From contig JABBOT010000003.1 of NCBI GenBank assembly GCA_016165875.1, forward strand, positions 35,809,860 to 35,873,859: 64,000 bases of DNA, given 5' to 3'. Numbering within the stretch: position 1 is the stretch's first letter; every line of letters starts with the position of its first letter. The position numbers and the translations under genes were made by a program. Below the pieces are notes generated by a model that did no database searches, was not told the origin of the DNA, and worked only from the letters and a program-made list of their open reading frames with translations. Of this stretch, positions 61,501-64,000 are shown piece by piece. The DNA comes from Acanthopleura granulata (taxonomy: Eukaryota > Mollusca > Polyplacophora > Chitonida > Chitonidae).

Positions 61501-63812
61501 GTTTCGTTGAAATTTCCCATGGGTTGTTTCTTGTCCTGACCTCTGTCATCCAACTTGGCCTTCTTCTGCAGAGCAGCAATGTCGTCAGCAAACTGAGCCT
61601 TCTGTTGTCGCTGTGATCAAGAAGAATAAGCACTGTCAAGAGATCTTGATTAAAGAGCTTTACTATCTTGGTCAGAAATTTAACCATGAAAGCATTTTTT
61701 TTATGAACACATTCTTTACCTTATGCTCACATATTTAGTCACTAATACAGATTTGAGAAATTAATTTTCTTTCTTTACACAAGTGTCTATTATTTATTTA
61801 TTTGATTGGTGTTTTATGCTGTACTCATGAATATTTCATCCGATGGCGGCCAGCATTATGGTGGGAGGAAACCGGGCAGAGCCCCGGAGAAACCCACAAC
61901 CATCCACAGGTTGCTGTTAGACCTTCCCACTTACAGCTGGAGAGGAAGCCAGTATGAGCTGGACTTGAACTCACAGCAACCACATTGGTGGGAGGCTCCT
62001 TGGTCATTACGCTACACTAATGCACTAACCAGCTAAGCCACGGAGGACGCCGAGCCCATTATTAAAATATATGTCTGTAAATTCAGGTGTAGATCATTAA
62101 ATACTGCTAGGAGAGCAGTTATGAATATTCAAACAGATCAAAAGAACATTTATAAATTTTATAATCTTAATAATCCTATTGAAACATGTACCAGGCAGGT
62201 TCATCAGACCTTTACCTTATCCTGATGTATCCTGTCTCTTGAGAAAGTGGATTCTCTTGTTCTAAACCAGTATCCAGTATGAAATAATATTTTCGGCAAC
62301 ACTGGCGAAAAAAAAAACTACTTCTTAGAACGACACATATAAAGTGTTGTTTTACTGGATCTCACCTCATGTTCATTAGGATGCACAAATCTGAAGAGGT
62401 TATTTCTGCCAAAGGCCACTGTCATCCCGTTTTTAAGAATGGTCGTCTCGTAGATGCGCATGTTGTTGACGTATGTCTCTGCCTCCTGGCTGTTCGGTGT
62501 GACGGTGATGATGCCCCCGTCTGTGTGCGCTAAGACGCAGTGACGAGGCTGTACAGAACGGTCGGGTATCTACAGGGCAAGAGGACACAGGCCGACTAAG
62601 CGTTCAATGTTGATGAGGTAGAACATGTTAAGATGTGTAACAAGTGTTAAGCAAACAAACACAACGTACATAACGAGTGCCTTGCTTACCCAGGTATACC
62701 ATTCATGGACACAGCTTATCGTCATTCATATTACACACTGCTACCAATTTCTTTATTCCTTCTACCCAGCAATTTCTTTATCTGATCAGTTTTTAGCACC
62801 ATAATCAAGAAACACAAATAATCATTTTTCTTATCCATGTACAATGGCTGTCTGGCTCAACGAATATGAGAGAAAGAAATAGCAACTTTTCTTGGAGTAC
62901 AGTACATCAATGTACCTTGACATGTATGTAAGAAATATCTTGACTTGATGCCCCGGATAATTTGGCTAATGCTTGACAACAGAACTGACTAATTTTGACA
63001 AAACTAATTATGAGATGTTAATGACATATAAATTCAAATTTTTTGACATCATTAAACATGTGAAATGATCTTTCACCATCTGCCTTAAATCACACTTCCT
63101 ACGTCCTGTCCTGGCAGTTGTCCTTACCACAAGAGCCTGGCTGTTACTGAGGGCATGCTCATCACTGCCCACCTCCGTCACGTCCACCTGCAGGCGGTGA
63201 CGCCGTCCACGCGGATTTTCTGTACCATCTGTGGAAGAAAAAACACAGACTTATGCAGGTGCACTAACAAGTTTACACAGCCAAATTATGAACAGAAAAG
63301 GAAAATTCAATACATAGAAAAAAAACTCCAAAACATTACATCTTTGGTAAGGGGAACAATGTATGAACTTCACGTAAGGTGAAACCCTGCTATAGAGTGA
63401 GATTTGCATGTTTCCATTTAATTCTATCATCCTGAAGAAAATTCATGTTGAGAACTATGTTTCACTACACATGAACTGCATTTTGCAAAAGGTTGGTGTC
63501 TGACCTTCCCATGGACAACTGGAGAGGAAGCTAACATGAGCTGGATTTGAACTCACAGCGACTGCACTGATGAGAGCCACCTCGCTTATTAAGCTACTCT
63601 AGCGTGCTAAACTCCTCGACCATTGAGGTCCCCACCAACTCAGTTGATTAAAAACTTACCAGGAAATAACTGTAAAAGGTAAGGCAATTTTTCAGGTGAC
63701 TTTTTGGAATGTTCACCACTATAGCGTAATTCTTCATGGGAAACGGCTCTCAAGGCTTTGGCCTTTCTCTTCTCATCGGCAGCTTTTTTCCTTATCTCAA
63801 ACATTAAAGTTC
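21540..63812 (-). CDS. AFDN: Afadin / canoe, adherens-junction scaffold (20 exons, 5'-partial)
   Basis: Cytoplasmic scaffold at adherens junctions. In the family the RA domains bind Rap1/Ras, the PDZ domain binds nectin C-termini, and the C-terminal region binds alpha-catenin and F-actin. Exons, 5' to 3' on the minus strand: 63812-63660, 63228-63128, 62569-62366, 61610-61417, 60809-60721, 59999-59794, 58973-58733, 57872-57565, 55277-54935, 54317-54232, 46693-46544, 38868-38803, 30223-30150, 29320-29199, 28764-28570, 28018-25833, 25276-25155, 24926-24812, 24137-24024, 22553-21540. All junctions are GT-AG and phases agree, giving 6083 bp and about 2,027 residues. Domain order in the window: pre-FHA linker, FHA, DIL, PDZ, Pro/Gln/Asn-rich region, charged helices. 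The RA domains and start codon are beyond 64000. The whole protein would be longer than human afadin (about 1,824 residues), chiefly from one 2.2-kb low-complexity exon. Confidence 0.96.
22693..22862. repeat. Direct repeat in last AFDN intron, copy 1
   Basis: Shares cagtacactaa, tatttaacatgcac, cctcatgttatt, gtgtacaaaccctgaactca and agataccacccctaa with 23512-23683, in the same order. Confidence 0.75.
23512..23683. repeat. Direct repeat in last AFDN intron, copy 2
   Basis: Partner of 22693-22862, about 820 bp away. Both lie in the intron between exons 24137-24024 and 22553-21540. Confidence 0.75.
24024..24137 (-). CDS. AFDN: AFDN exon: charged helix 3
   Basis: 114 bp, phase 0 to 0, acceptor tgctctgacag, donor GAAATG|gtaatg. 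Encodes EMRERQRREFEENKRMLMQE then EEKARQRKMEEIKRKREM. The phase makes it skippable without a frame change. Confidence 0.9.
24138..24811 (-). other. AFDN intron, nothing recognised
   Basis: AT-rich, no repeat family or reading frame recognised. Confidence 0.6.
24812..24926 (-). CDS. AFDN: AFDN exon: charged helix 2
   Basis: 115 bp, acceptor tttttttccag, donor CAGAGA|gtaaga. Encodes LQRKLEMFEKEREEQRIRQQ then KRQELKEKKQEEYLQRQR. Continues the E/K/R/Q-rich helix. Phase 2 to 0. Confidence 0.9.
25155..25276 (-). CDS. AFDN: AFDN exon: charged helix 1
   Basis: Acceptor gacattttcag, donor GGAAAG|gtaagt. Encodes EREQLIQKVQDDLLKTKIRL then EEMHHRHRYDDYEREKDRME. Alternating charge suggests a single helix or coiled coil. 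Leaves in phase 2. Confidence 0.9.
25277..25832 (-). other. AFDN intron with donor-like repeats
   Basis: Contains a SINE fragment (25337-25425). Between 25660 and 25832 the motif ttactcacc and variants recur; on the coding (minus) strand these read ggtgagtaa, like the true donor at 25832. Confidence 0.65.
25337..25425 (-). repeat. SINE fragment
   Basis: gaatatttcacttacacaac and aaactgggcagagcctgcg, from the 3' half of the family, in the AFDN intron 25277-25832. Confidence 0.65.
25833..28018 (-). CDS. AFDN: AFDN giant exon: disordered Pro/Gln/Asn-rich region and actin/catenin-binding helix start
   Basis: 2186-bp exon (728 codons plus 2 bases), acceptor attttttgcag, donor GTAGTG|gtgagt. Highly polar, rich in P, Q, N, S, R, Y and H. 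About 26820-26910 carries NNYPQNN-type repeats, and 26600-26690 carries proline runs (LPPPPE.VELPPPPPPP), likely profilin/SH3/WW-type ligands (inference). The 3' end becomes charged and helical (SSPWDREEKEKEMKKQQMTL, then EEDRLKKLRLEQEFQRRVEE, then an acidic run). It aligns with the vertebrate DPWKRDAKEKLEKQQQM...EEDDDVD region, the start of the segment reported to bind alpha-catenin and F-actin. Confidence 0.93.
28300..28530 (-). mobile_element. MITE-like element, reversed copy
   Basis: Interior appears reversed as gcatttttccagtaggatac and ctaccttccgaacaaaattt. Ends are diverged, so the borders are approximate. Lies just upstream of the donor of AFDN exon 28764-28570, about 40 bp away. Confidence 0.5.
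28570..28764 (-). CDS. AFDN: AFDN exon: proline-rich linker
   Basis: 195 bp, acceptor ctctttaacag, donor CTCAACA|gtgagt. Encodes GGPRGPSSPGQKFKNSPPHH, EEAPPPYYNGVKDGREPPRD and QNQLARSSPSLN. Low conservation is expected here. Supported by phase match at both ends and by proline-rich composition. Confidence 0.85.
29199..29320 (-). CDS. AFDN: AFDN exon: PDZ end
   Basis: 122 bp, acceptor ttgtattttag, donor CAGAGAG|gtgagt. Encodes AAALMTRTGQTVSLKVAKQG then AIYHGLAKLLSQPSPILQQR. Matches ELMTRTSSVVTLEVAKQGAIYHGLATLLNQPSP of vertebrate afadin. Confidence 0.96.
29429..29520 (-). repeat. SINE fragment, 3' half
   Basis: tcattggtgtttcacgccgt, then tatacgacggcgatcagcat, then ggaaaccaagga. The head is absent. 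Confidence 0.75.
29860..29930 (-). repeat. SINE fragment, degraded
   Basis: ctggtgtcgtatgctttact followed by cagccagcattatagcggg. Confidence 0.6.
30150..30223 (-). CDS. AFDN: AFDN exon: PDZ domain, third segment
   Basis: 74 bp, acceptor cttgctttgcag, donor GAAAA|gtaagc. Encodes DGRLAAGDQLLEVDGKNLIG then LSQEK. Nearly identical to the vertebrate DGRLAAGDQLLSVDGRSLVGLSQE segment. Leaves in phase 2. Confidence 0.96.
30480..30632 (+). mobile_element. MITE-like element
   Basis: Interior ggtaggatgatatccttctg and gcttcagcaccggaagtag, right end acattttaggtcatttacag. Left end lost. Confidence 0.6.
31803..32076 (-). repeat. tRNA-derived SINE, full length
   Basis: Tail tttatttgattggtgtttta at the left, B-box-like ttgaactcacagcgac, head ending gagacacagaggcccc. 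Confidence 0.88.
32611..32668 (-). repeat. SINE head fragment
   Basis: gggctcctgggtaactcttc to aaccactaggccacaggggctcc (tRNA-like A-box side). Confidence 0.5.
35261..35508 (-). repeat. tRNA-derived SINE, full length
   Basis: tttatttatttgattggtgt at the left through gctaaccgacaaagccacgg at the right. Well preserved. Confidence 0.9.
38803..38868 (-). CDS. AFDN: AFDN exon: PDZ domain, second segment
   Basis: 66-bp exon isolated between two introns of about 8 kb. Acceptor tgatcgttgcag, donor GCACTG|gtgagt. Encodes GETQTDNGIYIKSVVPGGAA then AL, matching KLGIYVKSVVKGGAA.V. Phase 0 to 0. Confidence 0.95.
39481..39660 (-). mobile_element. MITE-like element, reversed copy
   Basis: Begins aaatgacctaacatttcg; interior gaaactcacgtttttctggt and aggatataatcctaccatcc is the reverse of the family interior. 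Confidence 0.6.
41191..41300. repeat. Minisatellite, 27-bp unit, about 4 copies
   Basis: Unit accatcttgtacacatgtat plus gaacgat; starts at 41195, 41222, 41249 and 41276. Reads as a 9-residue repeat (HKMVSFIHV) on the minus strand because 27 is a multiple of 3. Confidence 0.93.
42005..42304 (-). other. Open, GC-richer stretch behind a strong acceptor; possible cryptic terminal exon
   Basis: On the minus strand, (CT)n followed by ag at 42305-42306 makes a good acceptor. From 42304 the frame is open for about 99 codons to a stop at 42005, beginning LTQWVDVSSCIYIALFDAEQ. Phase 0 would match the end of AFDN exon 46693-46544. No homology recognised and no clear poly(A) signal seen. Confidence 0.2.
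43363..43534 (+). mobile_element. MITE-like element
   Basis: Left acctaaaagtttgtc, interior ggaaaaatgtaagtttcagc, right gaaattttaggtcattgacg. Confidence 0.65.
44282..44480 (-). repeat. tRNA-derived SINE, internally deleted
   Basis: Tail atttatttatttgattttt, internal deletion, B-box-like gacttgaactcagagcgacc, head ccaataggtcatggacgccc. Confidence 0.75.
45243..45333 (-). repeat. tRNA-like SINE head of a different type
   Basis: On the minus strand it has an A-box-like tggttaagtggtt and a B-box-like gggttcaaaccca. No CCA end or intact cloverleaf was worked out, so it is not called as a tRNA gene. Confidence 0.4.
46544..46693 (-). CDS. AFDN: AFDN exon: PDZ domain, carboxylate-binding loop
   Basis: 150 bp, phase 0 to 0, acceptor ttctttacgacag, donor GCAAGG|gtaagt. 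A Pro/Asn/Gly-rich lead (NAQPKGPPLGQNNPRSPPTG) is followed by EPEVLRVTFSKVNGSMGLSI and VAAR. Corresponds to vertebrate EPEIITVTLKKQNGMGLSIVAAK. MGLSI is the ligand-binding loop of the nectin-binding PDZ. The lead is longer than in human. Confidence 0.95.
48904..49006. repeat. Repeat with paired inverted TCAAGGTCA-like half sites
   Basis: TGACCTTG and CAAGGTC arms, spaced by a few bases, occur twice (48904-48925 and 48982-49006). Resembles an interspersed repeat type I associate with mollusc genomes; no boundaries could be set. Confidence 0.45.
51445..51671 (+). mobile_element. MITE-like element
   Basis: Left gtaccctgaacgacctaaaa, interior gcaagttttagcaccagaaa, right ataggtcgtttacagtaaat. A G run at 51630-51642 lies inside. 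Confidence 0.7.
52003..52185 (-). CDS. Candidate unassigned exon between DIL and PDZ exons
   Basis: GC-rich open stretch in the 7.5-kb intron 54231-46694. Reading from an acceptor-like gcgatggcag to a weak donor CTCAGG|gttagg gives 61 codons, phase 0 to 0. The product begins DEDYAINVKMCVPRKLAWRT and includes CHDLTVGRALYDLTPDKRVI. A Met at 52158 could instead start an alternative first exon. I recognise no domain, and vertebrate afadin has nothing comparable here as far as I recall. Weak points are the poor polypyrimidine tract and the non-consensus donor. Confidence 0.35.
53045..53510. repeat. Minisatellite, about 47-bp unit, about 10 copies
   Basis: Each unit contains ggtacaaatgcacac and attcacttaactgagaaat with variation. 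Start spacings are mostly 47 bp (43 to 52). In an AFDN intron. Confidence 0.93.
53937..54050 (+). repeat. SINE head fragment
   Basis: tcagatggttaggcgctagc, then gaagcctcccaccaaagcgg, then tgtgagttcaagaccacctg. Confidence 0.7.
54232..54317 (-). CDS. AFDN: AFDN exon: post-DIL strand
   Basis: Acceptor tgttgtttgtag, donor ATGGAG|gtaagc. The incoming G plus GG makes Gly, then LCRAMAQQEAVGDWTVYMLP and GEDNRFME. Corresponds to vertebrate CRLIPHTRSPGTWTIYF. Ends in phase 0, compatible both with the 46693 exon and with the candidate exon at 52185. Confidence 0.88.
54603..54810 (+). mobile_element. MITE-like element
   Basis: Left taatgacgacttaaaatttc, interior ctaaaaatgcactttttgga, right gaaatttcaggtcatttgca. 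Confidence 0.65.
54935..55277 (-). CDS. AFDN: AFDN exon: DIL C-terminus and post-DIL segment
   Basis: 343 bp, acceptor ccaattacag, donor CAGCG|gtaaga; 114 codons plus one base. Encodes STCFKLNSLQLRTLLQQYIP, VVAVAENMADELTRTDGRDI and QLEEDPDLQLPFLLPEDGYS. Nearly identical to vertebrate afadin in the LEEDPDLQLPFLLPEDGYSC region. Confidence 0.97.
56635..56985. repeat. Minisatellite, 63-bp unit, about 5.5 copies
   Basis: Unit starts attcagaaatcaccccca; starts fall at 56635, 56698, 56761, 56824, 56887 and 56950, exactly 63 bp apart. Because 63 is a multiple of 3, the minus strand stays open and reads a 21-residue repeat (CSLGVISEFKA.LQESLLYF). It lies in an intron, so this is not taken as coding. 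Confidence 0.95.
57309..57430 (+). mobile_element. MITE-like element, left part only
   Basis: aaataccctacatgacctaa then acttttgtcgatgac resembles the left terminus; the right half is missing or diverged. Confidence 0.4.
57565..57872 (-). CDS. AFDN: AFDN exon: DIL domain core
   Basis: 308 bp, acceptor ctctacctacag, donor ATACAG|gtgaga. Encodes SAMHLLRRCRVNAALTIQLF, SQLFHFINMSLFNTIVTQPQ and GRVEAWAEKQGLELAADCHL. This is the diagnostic LLRRCRVNAALTIQLFSQLFHFIN block of afadin, almost unchanged from vertebrates. Confidence 0.97.
58556..58700 (-). repeat. SINE fragment next to AFDN splice donor
   Basis: tacggtgggaggaaaccacg to cacattggttagaggcccc. It ends about 30 bp from the donor of AFDN exon 58973-58733. 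Confidence 0.75.
58733..58973 (-). CDS. AFDN: AFDN exon: DIL domain part 2
   Basis: Acceptor ttttccctcag, donor TTGCATG|gtgggt. Encodes SFWMANASELLHFCKQDHDV, then QDAQEVLAESVQIAFHHLVR, then an acidic loop DENEDMDDDEF. Matches vertebrate AFWMANASELLNFIKQDRD. A degenerate SINE (58556-58700) ends about 30 bp from the splice donor. Confidence 0.96.
59000..59790 (-). other. AFDN intron, nothing recognised
   Basis: AT-rich sequence. A gaatgaatgaatgattatgg stretch near 59080 may be the edge of another short interspersed repeat, but no full element is visible. Confidence 0.5.
59794..59999 (-). CDS. AFDN: AFDN exon: DIL domain part 1
   Basis: Acceptor gttcctttgcag, donor ATACAG|gtaagc. Encodes EDNFLNALITDVNGANVSFK, LAPTYTIYMAIRYRLSNMYR and PDMSPAERAHRLTSLINKVA. 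Very close to vertebrate KLSPTYVLYMACRYVLSNQYRPD.SP.ER.H. Confidence 0.96.
60000..60720 (-). other. AFDN intron with a possible degenerate SINE
   Basis: A-rich tract at 60155-60190; 60388-60500 weakly resembles the SINE 3' half (tactcaaacaatggcagtca, then gggaaaaccag). Confidence 0.4.
60721..60809 (-). CDS. AFDN: AFDN exon: entry to DIL domain
   Basis: Acceptor tgtgttttcag, donor GAGGAAG|gtgagt. Encodes SPPQKDRHMADSQGLLEDAL then PVALEFREE, matching LPASIEFRE before the DIL domain. Enters in phase 2, leaves in phase 1. Confidence 0.92.
61417..61610 (-). CDS. AFDN: AFDN exon: FHA-DIL linker
   Basis: Acceptor cttgatcacag, donor CAAAG|gtgagg. Encodes a charged helix-like start (RQQKAQFADDIAALQKKAKL), then FNETTFDLDGHVETHHGTGQ. 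The ETTFDL core matches human QETTFDLGGD. Leaves in phase 2. Confidence 0.92.
61793..62050 (-). repeat. tRNA-derived SINE, full length
   Basis: From tttatttatttgattggtgt to ccagctaagccacggagga. Lies in the AFDN intron between the FHA and linker exons. Confidence 0.9.
62366..62569 (-). CDS. AFDN: AFDN exon: FHA domain core
   Basis: 204 bp, phase 0 to 0, acceptor cttgccctgtag, donor CATGAG|gtgaga. Encodes QPRHCVLAHTDGGIITVTPN, AETYVNNMRIYETTILKNGM and TVAFGRNNLFRFVHP. The pattern of HC at a strand end, TDGGIITVTP, a TYVN turn and a final FRFVHP strand matches the afadin FHA fold. Confidence 0.96.
63128..63228 (-). CDS. AFDN: AFDN exon: start of FHA domain
   Basis: Acceptor tttcttccacag, donor CTTGTG|gtaagg. 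Encodes DGTENPRGRRHRLQVDVTEV then GSDEHALSNSQALV, corresponding to the LYRLQLSVTEVG lead-in of the afadin FHA domain. Confidence 0.92.
63495..63632 (-). repeat. SINE head-side fragment
   Basis: gaccttcccatggacaactg, ggatttgaactcacagcgac, and ending accattgaggtcccc. Ends 28 bp before the donor side of AFDN exon 63812-63660. Confidence 0.75.
63660..63812 (-). CDS. AFDN: AFDN exon: linker between RA2 and FHA
   Basis: Acceptor ctttcctttttcag, donor CCTG|gtaagt. Encodes TLMFEIRKKAADEKRKAKAL then SPEKLPYLLQLFP. Matches the vertebrate ETLMF.IRKKAD...KKLPYLVEL.P segment just after the second RA domain. Enters needing one base and leaves in phase 1. Confidence 0.93.
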
Positions 63813-63880
63813 CTGAAAAAGGAAAGTGGGTTCAAGTTCATATAGAATGTGCGCTGGAATCATATGTCATAATAAGATTT

Positions 63881-64000
63881 ATTTGGTAGGTGTTTTACGC
63901 CGTACTCCAGAATATTTCACTTATACGATGGTGGCCAGCATTATGGTGGAAGGAAACCGTGCAGAGCCCAGAGTGAAACCCACGACCATCCACTGGTTCC
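63881..64000 (-). repeat. SINE, cut by window end
   Basis: ttggtaggtgttttacgccg then gaatatttcacttatacgat and the ggaaaccgtgcagagccc middle. Continues past 64000. Confidence 0.85.

Overview
This is eukaryotic genomic DNA, most likely from a mollusc or a close lophotrochozoan relative. The coding sequence is split into short exons with canonical GT-AG introns. Non-coding DNA is AT-rich while exons are GC-richer. A tRNA-derived SINE occurs at least 19 times; its 3' part reads as gtcgtataagtgaaatattc followed by an AATAAATAAAT tail, a sequence I associate with mollusc genomes. No species can be named. There are no bacterial genes, CRISPR arrays or rRNAs, and no full tRNA gene was recognised.

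The window holds two protein-coding genes, both cut by the window edges and pointing toward each other. The first, on the + strand at about 282-17123, is RMI1, the OB-fold scaffold of the BLM-TOP3A-RMI (BTR) dissolvasome. Twelve consecutive exons join in phase (2235 bp, 744 codons plus a stop). They begin inside the N-terminal OB fold, cross a long acidic linker and end with the C-terminal OB fold. The exons for the extreme N-terminus lie to the left of the window. The second, on the - strand at about 63812-21540, is afadin (AFDN/canoe), the adherens-junction scaffold that links nectins and alpha-catenin to F-actin. Twenty exons join in phase (6083 bp, about 2,027 residues). They run from just after the second Ras-association domain through the FHA, DIL (dilute) and PDZ domains and a Pro/Gln/Asn-rich region to a charged helical C-terminus. 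The RA domains lie to the right of the window.

From left to right: 1-7.8 kb holds RMI1 OB1 exons and the acidic linker, including an in-frame tandem duplication of an exon pair. 7.8-10.7 kb is an intron with SINEs and a direct repeat. 10.7-17.1 kb holds the RMI1 OB2 exons, with a truncated LINE lodged in a SINE and a fourfold tandem duplication of half an exon with its splice donor. 17.1-21.5 kb is the convergent intergenic/3'-UTR zone. 21.5-30.2 kb holds the afadin C-terminal and last PDZ exons. 30.2-54.2 kb is three very long afadin introns (7.5-8.6 kb) around two small PDZ exons, full of SINEs, MITE-like elements and minisatellites. 54.2-63.8 kb holds the DIL and FHA exons.

The two genes are not functionally related as far as is known. 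The most interesting signals are exon-level duplications inside RMI1: a hybrid exon created by an exonic breakpoint duplicates an acidic short motif almost without change, and a truncated exon/donor array sits in OB2. Others are an unexplained coding-like island between the DIL and PDZ exons of afadin and a MITE-like family with inverted termini. All protein family comparisons are from memory; no search was run.
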